Shown piece after piece: positions 47,523 to 55,411 of a DNA stretch of 64,000 nucleotides. Every line of letters starts with the position of its first letter. Positions within the stretch are counted from its first letter, which is position 1. The translations under genes and the position numbers were made by a program. The notes below the pieces were generated by a model. The model was not told the DNA's origin. It made no database searches and was given only the letters and a program-made list of their open reading frames with translations. The DNA comes from Chthoniobacterales bacterium (GTDB lineage Bacteria; Verrucomicrobiota; Verrucomicrobiia; Chthoniobacterales; DASVRZ01): NCBI GenBank assembly GCA_039930045.1, contig JBDSQB010000002.1, positions 62,001-126,000 on the forward strand. The letters run 5' to 3'.

Positions 47523-47882
47523 ATGAGTGAGGCACCCCCATCATTTTCCTTAAAAATAATCGCCGCTGCCACTGCACTTTTCCTGCCGGATCATCGTCTT
47601 GTTCCGTTGGACAACAGGCTTGCGCCATTGGAACCAAGGCTTGTTCCAACGGAATCAAGGCCGGTTCCAGCGGTTCTTCGCGTGAAACCAACGGAACCAC
47701 TCCTGGTTCCATGGGTTCAAGGAGTCGTCCCGATAGGAACTTGTCTCGGTCCCAAGGGTTCTGCGCTTGTTCCCAATGCGATCAGCGAGTGTTCCACTGG
47801 TGCAACGTCTCGACCCGCTGGCAAATGTCCGTTGAACACGGCTTTCGGATTCCTTTTGACGCTTTCTCGAAACTTCTTTTAA
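47523..47882 (+). CDS. Doubtful ORF with heptapeptide repeats (L-V-P-x-E-x-R)
   Basis: An open frame of 119 residues from the ATG at 47523 covers the 21-bp repeat array, so it reads as heptads such as 'LVPLDNR', 'LAPLEPR', 'LVPTESR', 'LVPWVQG'. Because the DNA unit is nearly palindromic, the opposite strand also gives an open frame with similar heptads ('ALIPLEQ', 'ALVPMAQ'). Open frames on both strands are therefore expected from the repeat itself and are not evidence of a protein. No homologue is recognised. Confidence 0.2.
   Translation: MSEAPPSFSLKIIAAATALFLPDHRLVPLDNRLAPLEPRLVPTESRPVPAVLRVKPTEPLLVPWVQGVVPIGTCLGPKGSALVPNAISECSTGATSRPAGKCPLNTAFGFLLTLSRNFF
47577..47807. repeat. Array of 21-bp near-palindromic tandem repeats (about 11 units)
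   Basis: Eleven consecutive 21-base units can be laid in register with no gaps. The best are at 47598 (CTTGTTCCGTTGGACAACAG), 47619 (CTTGCGCCATTGGAACCAAG) and 47640 (CTTGTTCCAACGGAATCAAG), each completed by G. The approximate consensus is CTTGGTTCC-NNN-GGAACCAAG, an inverted repeat. Units decay toward the right end, where some shift by one base. The array lies between the XRE-ImmA promoter and the polysaccharide operon. Confidence 0.85.
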
Positions 47883-47965
47883 CTGTGAATTCTTGGATTC
47901 TCCCCGATTCCATCCTCAAAACTTGTTCCCGCCCCTGAATGCCCCACTATATACGGTGCACCAAG

Positions 47966-47977
47966 GGCGGCAGCATG
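47966..47977 (+). promoter_or_regulatory. ops-like element in the leader of the polysaccharide operon
   Basis: GGCGGCAGCATG matches the E. coli ops element (GGCGGTAGCGTG), to which RfaH is recruited, at 10 of 12 positions. It keeps the GC-xxxx-GC mini-hairpin arms; the central T is a C here. It is about 40 bases upstream of the wzm-like start. A TATATA at 47948-47953 is a possible -10 box, which would place the element in the early transcribed leader. An RfaH-like gene is 4.6 kb upstream. The remainder of 47883-48017 shows nothing else. Confidence 0.5.
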
Positions 47978-48017
47978 TGCATCATATAGGCACCTTCCGC
48001 TATTACTTATCCATTTC

Positions 48018-48836
48018 TTGAAGACCATCCTTGAACCCGGCCGTGCCGAGAAAAACTATTGGCGCGATCTTTGGCGCTACCGCGAACTCTTCCAAGTGCT
48101 CGCCTGGCGCGATCTCTCGGTCCGTTACAAGCAGACCATCATTGGCGTTGCCTGGGCGTTGATCCGGCCATTCCTCACGATGGTCGTCTTTACCGTCATT
48201 TTCGGCAGGGTCGCCAAACTTCCCTCGGAAGGCAGCACGCCTTACGCCCTCATGGTCTTCGCTGGGATGTTACCCTGGACCTTCTTCGCCACCGCCTTAT
48301 CTGAGGCGTCTGGCAGTTTGGTTTCCAACTCCAACCTCATCTCCAAGGTCTATTTCCCCCGGCTCATCGTTCCGACCGCCACCGTCGTGGTCGCCTTTGT
48401 TGATTTCCTAATCAGCTTCATCATCTTGGTGGGCATGATGGTTTGGTTTCGCTTCCTACCCGGTTGGCAGATATTGCTCCTGCCGGTCTTTGTCCTCATC
48501 GCCTTCCTCACCTCCCTCGGCCCCGGCCTCTGGATAACCGCGCTCAACGTGAAATACCGGGACTTCCGTTACGTCATCCCGTTCATCGTCCAATTCGGTC
48601 TCTATATCTCTCCCGTCGGTTTCTCCAGTTCCGTCATTCCGGAAAAATGGCGGTTGCTCTACTCGCTCAATCCCATGGTCGGCGTCATCGACGGCTTCCG
48701 CTGGTGCCTGCTAGGCGGACAGTCCGCGATCGACTGGCAGGCCTTCGGACTTTCCCTCGGCGTCACCGCCTTCTTCCTCTGGCTGGGAATCCGCCAATTC
48801 AGGAAAACCGAGAAGAGCTTTGCGGACCTGATTTGA
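48018..48836 (+). CDS. wzm: ABC-2 type polysaccharide export permease (Wzm/TagG-like)
   Basis: A 272-residue inner-membrane permease with six predicted helices. 'YRELFQVLAWRDLSVRYKQT' and 'IGVAWALIRPFLTMVVFTVI' form the amphipathic start and first helix typical of Wzm/KpsM/TagG; 'KVYFPRLIVPTATVVVAFVD', 'LWITALNVKYRDFRYVIPFI' and 'LYSLNPMVGVIDGFRWCLLG' are the other family blocks. It exports lipid-linked polysaccharide with the ATPase encoded at 51198. The start is TTG at 48018, and no ATG fits. The ops-like element lies just upstream. Confidence 0.93.
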   Translation: MKTILEPGRAEKNYWRDLWRYRELFQVLAWRDLSVRYKQTIIGVAWALIRPFLTMVVFTVIFGRVAKLPSEGSTPYALMVFAGMLPWTFFATALSEASGSLVSNSNLISKVYFPRLIVPTATVVVAFVDFLISFIILVGMMVWFRFLPGWQILLLPVFVLIAFLTSLGPGLWITALNVKYRDFRYVIPFIVQFGLYISPVGFSSSVIPEKWRLLYSLNPMVGVIDGFRWCLLGGQSAIDWQAFGLSLGVTAFFLWLGIRQFRKTEKSFADLI

Positions 48837-48879
48837 AAAAAGGGGAGGAGACAGAAGATAAATTTAGTCTGAATGATTG

Positions 48880-49056
48880 ATGGTCCTCGCCCTCATTTAC
48901 GTCGCTACCGTGAGACTCGGTTGGTCTGCGTTCGACTCATGGATTGGGATTGTTGTCTTTGCTGCTATGTCGATCATGGCTACTTACGCTGTATTTGCCT
49001 ATTTTGAACGACCTATCCGGCGTTGGATACTCAATCGTCATGCTATTGGTGAATAA
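48880..49056 (+). pseudogene. Acyltransferase-3 remnant (last helix and tail only)
   Basis: A 58-codon frame reads 'MVLALIYVATVRLG', 'WIGIVVFAAMSIMATYAVFA', 'YFERPIRRWILNRHAIGE' and stops at 49056. This is the last membrane helix plus the 'ERPIRRW' tail that closes acyltransferase-3 (OafA-type) proteins; the first nine or so helices are missing. It sits directly before an intact acyltransferase gene but is not a copy of its end. So the gene was probably truncated by recombination when the region was rearranged. The rest of 48837-49165 has no other gene. Confidence 0.65.
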
Positions 49057-49165
49057 GAGTCTCGGCTTGTCGTTGGGAAATGAGTTCAACCTCACTCGAT
49101 CAAGCAACTGAAACCGAGGCGGAAATCCATTTCGCTGAGCACTCAACGATAGTCTGTTTTCTTGT

Positions 49166-51127
49166 ATGGCATCATTGATCGAAAACCTGCGCTATCGGCC
49201 GGAAATCGATGGCTTGCGCGCTATCGCGGTGTTGGCTGTTGTTTTCTTTCATGCTGATCTTGGCGTCCCCGGTGGCTATATTGGAGTTGATGTCTTTTTC
49301 GTTATCTCCGGCTATCTGATCACTTCTTTAATTATCAAAGACCTGGAATCGGGAACCTTTACCTTGTTCAATTTCTGGGAACGACGAATTCGTCGAATCC
49401 TGCCGGCGTTGGGGCTGGTCGCTCTCCTGGCGCTTGTGGCCGGTTGGTTTATGTTTCTCCCGGATGATTTATCTTCTCTCGGCAAGTCCGCATTCTACCA
49501 AGCGCTGTGTGCTGCCAACATTTACTTCTGGCGCGAAACAGGCTATTTCGACGGAGCTGTCGACGAAAAGCCACTGTTGCATACTTGGTCGCTCGCTGTG
49601 GAAGAGCAGTTCTATTTGCTTGTTCCTTTTCTGCTGCTGGCAATTTTCCGCATTCCAAGACTCCAGAGTCGGAAAGTGATTCTTTCCGTTTGTGGAGTAG
49701 TTATTTTATCAAGTCTCGCTTTGAGTATCTACGGAGTATCCCGTCAATCGACCGCCAGTTTCTACCTTCTCCCCAGTCGGGCCTGGGAGCTTGTCCTTGG
49801 TTCCTTTGTCGCACTCCTGCCTGGATTCACTTTGAATCGCACGTTACGAGAAATCCTGTCCATACTCGCTCTCGCCAGCATCCTCCTTCCTTGTTTCCTC
49901 TATAGCAAGGAAACGCATTTTCCCGGTATGGCGGCCCTTCCTCCTTGCCTGGGTGCTGCCCTTTTTATCTTCTCCACCCGGATCACTGGAACCGGTACCC
50001 GCCTCCCAGCCATCGCCCTACTGCTTTCCAGGCGTCCGGTAGTCTTTATCGGCTTAATCTCGTATTCACTCTACCTATGGCATTGGCCTCTTTTCGCATT
50101 CAGTAGATATTGGGCCTTGCTTCCATTGAACCTGAACTGGCGCTTCGCATTGGTTTTCTGCAGCCTGCTTCTCGCCATAGTCTCTTGGCGATTCATAGAA
50201 ACGCCTTTTCGGAAGCGTCAATATTGTCCATCCCGAAAATCGATCTTCATTTTCGGCGCGATTGCTACTGCCGTGACTGCCGCATCGGGGGCCATGCTCC
50301 GCCTCAAATCTGGAATTCCTCAACGCCTCCCCGCTGTTGCTTCGCATTACGCCCAAGCTGCGAAAGATTCGGAATTTGTTAATGAGGTTACCACCAGCGA
50401 TGTTATTGCCGGCAAATTTGTCCAGTTTGGATCTGAGAAACAGGGAGCGCCTTTGACATGGTTGGTTTGGGGTGACAGCTTCGCGATGGCCGCACTACCT
50501 GGCTTCGACGCGTTCTTAAAAGAACAGGGTCAGGCAGGCCTAGCCGCCACTCATTCGTCCACTGTTCCTATCCTCAACTATTTCCAAAGAACCCAGTATG
50601 GTCTTGGGCCTGGTGCAGTTGCTTTCAACGACGCGGTTTTTGCCCAACTGCAGGCCCGGCGTATTCCGAATGTCGTGCTGATCGGCAGGTGGAGTTGCTG
50701 TGACGACAATGACCCCCGTTTTCCCAGTAATCTTCCGTTCGAAACGTCATTGATTGCGACGGTAAGGAGAATCGCGAAAACCGGATCTCGCCCCTGGATA
50801 CTCCTTGAGGCGCCCACCCAGCCTTTTGACGTACCACGAATGCTGGCTCGCTTCTCGATACGGGGGCAAAACATCGTTGAACTTTGCGCGACTCCACAAA
50901 CAAATAGTGGTCTCATCGGTGCAAATCCTGAATTTAGCGATAAATTGCGACAGGCAGGCGGGTACATCTTGGACCCGCGACCCGAATTTTTGAACTCAAA
51001 CGGTTCTCACTACATCGTTGAGACGGACGGATCAGCCCTATATCGAGACTCACAGCACATGAGCGCTTGGGGCGCCAGGAAAATCATTCTCCCGTTATTG
51101 CGGAAAACTGTTTCTTCGCATCCTTGA
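49166..51127 (+). CDS. Acyltransferase-3 / SGNH fusion (OafA/YrhL-like)
   Basis: A 653-residue protein. Residues 1 to about 350 form the ten-helix acyltransferase-3 domain ('YRPEIDGLRAIAVLAVVFFH', 'GGYIGVDVFFVISGYLITSL', 'WSLAVEEQFYLLVPFLL', 'SYSLYLWHWPLFAF'). The extracytoplasmic C-terminal part (about 410-653) is an SGNH hydrolase-like domain with block I 'VWGDSFAMAALPG' and the Asp/His pair in 'YRDSQHMSAWGARK'. Such proteins O-acetylate surface sugars. It lies between the wzm-like and wzt-like genes, which are normally adjacent. Confidence 0.93.
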   Translation: MASLIENLRYRPEIDGLRAIAVLAVVFFHADLGVPGGYIGVDVFFVISGYLITSLIIKDLESGTFTLFNFWERRIRRILPALGLVALLALVAGWFMFLPDDLSSLGKSAFYQALCAANIYFWRETGYFDGAVDEKPLLHTWSLAVEEQFYLLVPFLLLAIFRIPRLQSRKVILSVCGVVILSSLALSIYGVSRQSTASFYLLPSRAWELVLGSFVALLPGFTLNRTLREILSILALASILLPCFLYSKETHFPGMAALPPCLGAALFIFSTRITGTGTRLPAIALLLSRRPVVFIGLISYSLYLWHWPLFAFSRYWALLPLNLNWRFALVFCSLLLAIVSWRFIETPFRKRQYCPSRKSIFIFGAIATAVTAASGAMLRLKSGIPQRLPAVASHYAQAAKDSEFVNEVTTSDVIAGKFVQFGSEKQGAPLTWLVWGDSFAMAALPGFDAFLKEQGQAGLAATHSSTVPILNYFQRTQYGLGPGAVAFNDAVFAQLQARRIPNVVLIGRWSCCDDNDPRFPSNLPFETSLIATVRRIAKTGSRPWILLEAPTQPFDVPRMLARFSIRGQNIVELCATPQTNSGLIGANPEFSDKLRQAGGYILDPRPEFLNSNGSHYIVETDGSALYRDSQHMSAWGARKIILPLLRKTVSSHP

Positions 51128-51197
51128 GATCGCCTTTAAGTGACAAGGCGCCGTTCGACTTGCCATTCCTCTAGCTTATATTCCGAATCCAGACCCT

Positions 51198-52448
51198 ATG
51201 AGCGATACTGTAATTAGCGTAGAAAACCTGTCTAAATCATACCTAATCGGCCACGATGGCCCCCAAGAGCGCTACCATTCGTTACGCGATACTATCGTCC
51301 GCCATAGCAAGAACTATGTCCGAAAAGCTGTGGACATGGCCCGTGGGCGCCAGATCATCCAAGGCGACACTGTTGAAGAATTCTGGGCGCTCAAGGACGT
51401 CTCCTTCGAGGTGAAACGCGGTGAGGTGCTCGGCATCATCGGCCGCAATGGCGCGGGAAAATCAACCCTGTTAAAGATTTTATCTCGCATCACCGAGCCT
51501 ACATCCGGGCGCGTTGAACTAGATGGCCGGGTTGCCTCTCTGCTTGAAGTCGGAACCGGCTTCCATCCGGAACTGACGGGCCGCGAGAATATCTTCCTCA
51601 ACGGGGCCATCCTCGGCATGTCCAAGGCGGAAATAAGAAAAAAATTCGGTGAAATTGTCGATTTTGCGGGAGTTGAAAGATTCCTCGATACCCCGGTCAA
51701 GCGCTACTCTTCCGGCATGTATGTGCGACTCGCTTTTGCTGTCGCCGCCCACCTTGAACCGGAAATCCTGATCATCGACGAGGTGCTGTCGGTCGGCGAT
51801 GCTGAATTCCAGAAAAAGTGCCTTGGGAAAATGCAAGATGTGGCAAAGGGTGGGCGGACGGTCTTGTTTGTGAGTCATAACATGGGCGCGGTGCAGTCCC
51901 TGTGCAGCCAATGCCTTATATTGGCTTCTGGGATGAAGTTGGATTCAGGAATTCCAGACAAGATAATAGGGCTCTACAATAAACAATACTCAGAGAATCC
52001 AAAAATCACTAAAGATCTAACGATGGGGAGTGACTTGATCTTAAGTGAATGCACCGCAACCCCACAAGTATTGCACTCGGGCGAAGACCTTACGATAATA
52101 TTTGAATTTTATACTAGTGCGTCAATTCCGGTGTCAGAATATTGTGCACTAATTTATAATGACTTAGGACAGCGTGTTGCGATTTGTGACATGAGATCGG
52201 ACAAGTCAATATTCTTCCAGAAGAACCAAGTCATTAAGACGGTTATCCAGATTAACAACATTCCGCTTATCGAAGGAGTTTACCATGTCGGACTTTGGAT
52301 TGACTCAACAGCAATCCGCAAAGATTTCCTAGATCTGGCAAGTTTCGAAATCTTATCCCCGATTAGAAGTGTAGCTCCTTACGAAAAGCCACTTAGAGGC
52401 TTTGTAGAACTAAATCAGTCGCACAGCATTCTTCAGGAGAGTCAATAG
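51198..52448 (+). CDS. wzt: Polysaccharide ABC exporter ATPase with C-terminal sugar-binding domain (Wzt-like)
   Basis: A 416-residue ATPase. The nucleotide-binding domain (about 1-245) has Walker A 'GIIGRNGAGKSTLLKIL', the H-motif-type 'LLEVGTGFHPELTGRENIFL', signature 'RYSSGMYVRLAFAVAAH' and Walker B 'ILIIDEVLSVGDAEF'. The C-terminal part (about 265-416) is a beta-rich domain like Wzt_C, which in O-antigen exporters recognises the finished chain end. DNA composition drops sharply at the junction: 33 of 60 bases are G or C at 51361-51420 but only 18 of 60 at 51961-52020. So the substrate-recognition domain appears to have been exchanged. Confidence 0.93.
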   Translation: MSDTVISVENLSKSYLIGHDGPQERYHSLRDTIVRHSKNYVRKAVDMARGRQIIQGDTVEEFWALKDVSFEVKRGEVLGIIGRNGAGKSTLLKILSRITEPTSGRVELDGRVASLLEVGTGFHPELTGRENIFLNGAILGMSKAEIRKKFGEIVDFAGVERFLDTPVKRYSSGMYVRLAFAVAAHLEPEILIIDEVLSVGDAEFQKKCLGKMQDVAKGGRTVLFVSHNMGAVQSLCSQCLILASGMKLDSGIPDKIIGLYNKQYSENPKITKDLTMGSDLILSECTATPQVLHSGEDLTIIFEFYTSASIPVSEYCALIYNDLGQRVAICDMRSDKSIFFQKNQVIKTVIQINNIPLIEGVYHVGLWIDSTAIRKDFLDLASFEILSPIRSVAPYEKPLRGFVELNQSHSILQESQ

Positions 52449-52570
52449 ACTTAACCGAAACATGTGTGCCTTTCCCCACCGGCGACTTGAGTCCGGACAA
52501 CAAACTTTGCGCGTTCAGACCAACATAAGATCTTTTTTCTTAAAAGTAATCCGTAATAACAGTTGTGAAA

Positions 52571-53458
52571 ATGAAGGATGATCATAATTACTCAAAAATA
52601 CTCGATGTTATTGTTTTTACTTGCGAAGGCAGAGAGAAACTTCTAGAAGAGACATGGCAAGCCTTTTCTTCCTTTTTTCCAAAAGAAAAAACTAGGATCA
52701 TACTAGCAATTGACGGCGAAATTGCCCCGAATGCTATCACTGCAATTTCTCCAAATGTGATTGTGAGAAACTTTCGGCGTTCGGGATACATCCGCTCTAT
52801 CATCAACGCACTCAGGCTTGTTGAGAGCGAGTTCTTCTATTGGCTTGAGGATGATTGGACTCCGATGAATCCCTTAGACGTTGATGTGGCGATCGCAGGA
52901 CTGCTGCGAAATCCAAAGTGGATCCAAGCACGATGGAGTAAGACCGCACCGCTTACGGCTGAAGACTATATTCTGGAGGGTGATTTTAATTTCTCATCGG
53001 TTGGCTTTTCCGCCAATCCTTGCGTTTGCCGCACAGACCTCATCCGAAAGGGATTCTATGAGCTGTCTCAATCAAAGAAAGGAAGCAGTCTTGGAATCGA
53101 TGGATTCGAGAATTTTCTCACAAATTGGGCGCTAGAGAACAATCTCCCATGTGCGGTCATGAATCCAGGTGAAACCCCGGCGGTCGAACATAGCGGATAC
53201 CTCGAAAGCACAGGACGCGAGTGGCACATGACTTCTTCTTTGGATAAACGGCCTGCCCAGCATCTCTCGCCAGTCGGTTCACCTCCGCTTTGGCGTCGTC
53301 TCTGGATGATTCCCAAACTGATCCGTTCAGCGATCGTCGTTGGCATACGTCAAATCATGGACGACGAGGCATACAATTTGGCATTTCGCATCGTCGGGTC
53401 CCGAATCCAGTTGAAGAAGGAACAAGCTGATAAAAAACGTACCAGATCGATGCAATGA
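52571..53458 (+). CDS. Probable glycosyltransferase (GT-A-like)
   Basis: A 295-residue protein; a GTG at 52565 would add two residues. The N-terminal half reads as a GT-A fold: 'LDVIVFTCEGREKLLEETWQ', 'RIILAIDGEI', 'SGYIRSIINALRLVESEFFY', then 'WLEDDWTPMN', an acidic motif in the place of a DxD metal site. The C-terminal half contains 'SSLGIDGFENFLTNWALENN', reminiscent of the acceptor side. No CAZy family can be named with confidence. Codon use is AT-rich relative to the flanking chromosome. It overlaps the next gene by four bases. Confidence 0.65.
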   Translation: MKDDHNYSKILDVIVFTCEGREKLLEETWQAFSSFFPKEKTRIILAIDGEIAPNAITAISPNVIVRNFRRSGYIRSIINALRLVESEFFYWLEDDWTPMNPLDVDVAIAGLLRNPKWIQARWSKTAPLTAEDYILEGDFNFSSVGFSANPCVCRTDLIRKGFYELSQSKKGSSLGIDGFENFLTNWALENNLPCAVMNPGETPAVEHSGYLESTGREWHMTSSLDKRPAQHLSPVGSPPLWRRLWMIPKLIRSAIVVGIRQIMDDEAYNLAFRIVGSRIQLKKEQADKKRTRSMQ

Positions 53459-54417
53459 AACGAGAGGTCTTCACACTTGCGCTCGGCAAGTCCTTGTATG
53501 TGGAGATGGCGTTGAATCTCGCCCGCTCTTTCCGCTTGTGGAATTCGAATACTGATATTGCCTTCCGACTGGTTACCGATTGGGAGGGAGAGTTGCCCGC
53601 TTCTCTTTCATTTGTTGAGATTCAAAAGGCATCCGTAGCCGAACTCGGCGAAGGATTCTCATCGAAGCTGAAGCTTGATCGACTCTGCCGCGCAGACCGC
53701 TCACTTTTCATCGATGCCGACTGCTTGTGCGTTGGATCTCTCGAATCAGTCTTTGAAACATTTGAAGGCACTCCGGTAGGAGTTGTCGGACGCCCGGTGA
53801 CGGGTGGCGAGTGGTTCGGGAACTTGGATTCCATTCTCCCGAAGCTAGGAATTGACTCAATCCCCAAGTTCAATGGGGGGGTGTATTATGTAAAAAAAGG
53901 AGGATTAGCTACAACGATTTTCGATACATCGCGTGCACTTGAGCCTCGATACGATGAAATCGGATTGGTCCGGCTGCGTGAACGTCCGAACGATGAGCTT
54001 CTGATCGCCCTAGCCCTTGGGGAGCATGGGGTGAGGCCGGTACCCGATGATGGGGGGATCATGGCTGATCTATTTTCGTTTCCCGCTCGCCCTGAGGTCG
54101 ATGTAATTAGAGGAAAGTCGCGTTTGGTTAACCCTCCTCTAGGTTGTGCTGATCATCAGTCATGGAATCCGCTGAACGAGGCCAGTCCGCGTATCGTGCA
54201 TTTTTTGGGAGACAGTCATGGGTATCCTGAATATCGGGCTGAGGCACTGGCACTGCGCTTGATTGATCTCAGGCTTCCACGAAGTTTGGCATGGCTGTCT
54301 GGACGCCTATTCTTGTTGTGGCCTGGTCGACTCCGTCGTTTCTTCAAGAACTGGATGAGGCCGCTCTATCGTAAGTTTTTAGGAGTTCGCCCGGTGAAAA
54401 CTAGTGATCGAATTTAG
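53455..54417 (+). CDS. Glycosyltransferase, GT8-like
   Basis: A 320-residue putative glycosyltransferase. 'FSSKLKLDRLCRADRSLFID' then 'ADCLCVGSLESVFE' has the metal-binding D-x-D ('DAD') of GT8-type enzymes, and 'KFNGGVYYVKKGG' matches the 'NSGVLLF'-type motif that follows. A late 'RIVHFLGDSHGYPEYR' resembles the 'HF.G..KPW' end motif. GT8 enzymes transfer glucose or galactose with retention; the donor here is unknown. Its start overlaps the previous gene stop (ATGA). AT-rich composition. Confidence 0.7.
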   Translation: MKREVFTLALGKSLYVEMALNLARSFRLWNSNTDIAFRLVTDWEGELPASLSFVEIQKASVAELGEGFSSKLKLDRLCRADRSLFIDADCLCVGSLESVFETFEGTPVGVVGRPVTGGEWFGNLDSILPKLGIDSIPKFNGGVYYVKKGGLATTIFDTSRALEPRYDEIGLVRLRERPNDELLIALALGEHGVRPVPDDGGIMADLFSFPARPEVDVIRGKSRLVNPPLGCADHQSWNPLNEASPRIVHFLGDSHGYPEYRAEALALRLIDLRLPRSLAWLSGRLFLLWPGRLRRFFKNWMRPLYRKFLGVRPVKTSDRI

Positions 54418-54421
54418 AGTG

Positions 54422-55369
54422 ATGCTTGTTTCAGTAATCATACCAACGTTCAACAGATTGTGGTGTCTACCTAGAGCCGTCGAATCATGTAGAAAAGCCG
54501 GCTGTCCCGTCGAAATCATTGTCGTGGATGACGGGAGTTCTGATGGAACGTGGGAATGGTTACAAACTCAAGATGATGTAATCGGAATTCGGCAAGAAAA
54601 CTGGGGAAAGGATTGGGCCGTACAAGCGGGGACGGCACGCTCTTCAGGGCAATATGTTCGTTTTCTTGATTCGGATGACTGGCTTCTTCCTAATGGAACA
54701 TCCAAACAGTTACACATTGCCGTGGAGGAATGCGCCGATGTGGTGGTCGCTGGAACCGAAATTTACAATGAGGCTGAAGAGCTCATTGAATCATCGTTGT
54801 GGCACGAATGCGATGATTTCATCGCCCAGCAACTTGGAGAATGTGATAGTTCCCACTATTCTGCCTACTTGTTCAGGCGCGAATTCATATTGAATATCCC
54901 TCACCGACAAGAGTTTGGAGCACGTGACGATCGGATGTTTATCATTGAGGTGGCTTTGGCCAAGCCCAGAGTCTCTGTGTGCAGAGAAAGAGTATTTGCT
55001 CACATGCATCACGAATTAGGAAGGCTGCAGTTTCCGAAAGGTAGCCGGGCTGTCGTTACGAACTACTACCATTCAGTAATGTATCGCAAAGCCCTAGGAA
55101 CGCTAGACCGTAGAGGAGAACTGACGGCGAGGAGAAAGAAAGCTGCGGCAAAAATTCTCTGGCCTCTTGCCCATTGGATCGCTTACAGTGATCGGGAGGA
55201 AGGTGCGGAAGTTGCCGACTGGGTCTTGTCGCTGGATCCCGCCTTTGAGATCCCTGAGAAGGGCATCCTTGGTTGGCTCTACCGCGTATTTGGATTCCGA
55301 CGGGTTGAGTTGATGCTCGGAATGAGGAGACGTGTCCTGACGTTGATCTCGAAAGTCTGTTCTCGGTAG
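54422..55369 (+). CDS. Glycosyltransferase family 2
   Basis: A 315-residue GT2-type inverting glycosyltransferase, cytoplasmic and membrane-associated. The family's start 'MLVSVIIPTFNRLWCLPRAV' is followed by the nucleotide-binding 'EIIVVDDGSSDGTWEW' and the metal-binding 'YVRFLDSDDWLLPNG' (the second Asp-x-Asp). The C-terminal part is basic and helical. The ATG at 54422 is preferred to a GTG at 54404, which overlaps the upstream gene. Donor and acceptor cannot be inferred. Confidence 0.85.
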   Translation: MLVSVIIPTFNRLWCLPRAVESCRKAGCPVEIIVVDDGSSDGTWEWLQTQDDVIGIRQENWGKDWAVQAGTARSSGQYVRFLDSDDWLLPNGTSKQLHIAVEECADVVVAGTEIYNEAEELIESSLWHECDDFIAQQLGECDSSHYSAYLFRREFILNIPHRQEFGARDDRMFIIEVALAKPRVSVCRERVFAHMHHELGRLQFPKGSRAVVTNYYHSVMYRKALGTLDRRGELTARRKKAAAKILWPLAHWIAYSDREEGAEVADWVLSLDPAFEIPEKGILGWLYRVFGFRRVELMLGMRRRVLTLISKVCSR

Positions 55370-55411
55370 GATGTGCTTTTCTGCATTGGTTTTGGGAGTT
55401 TCCTAGTGACG

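Noticed and set aside
47506-47712. Minus-strand ORF over the 21-bp array
   Set aside because: Open only because the repeat unit is near-palindromic with a period divisible by three.
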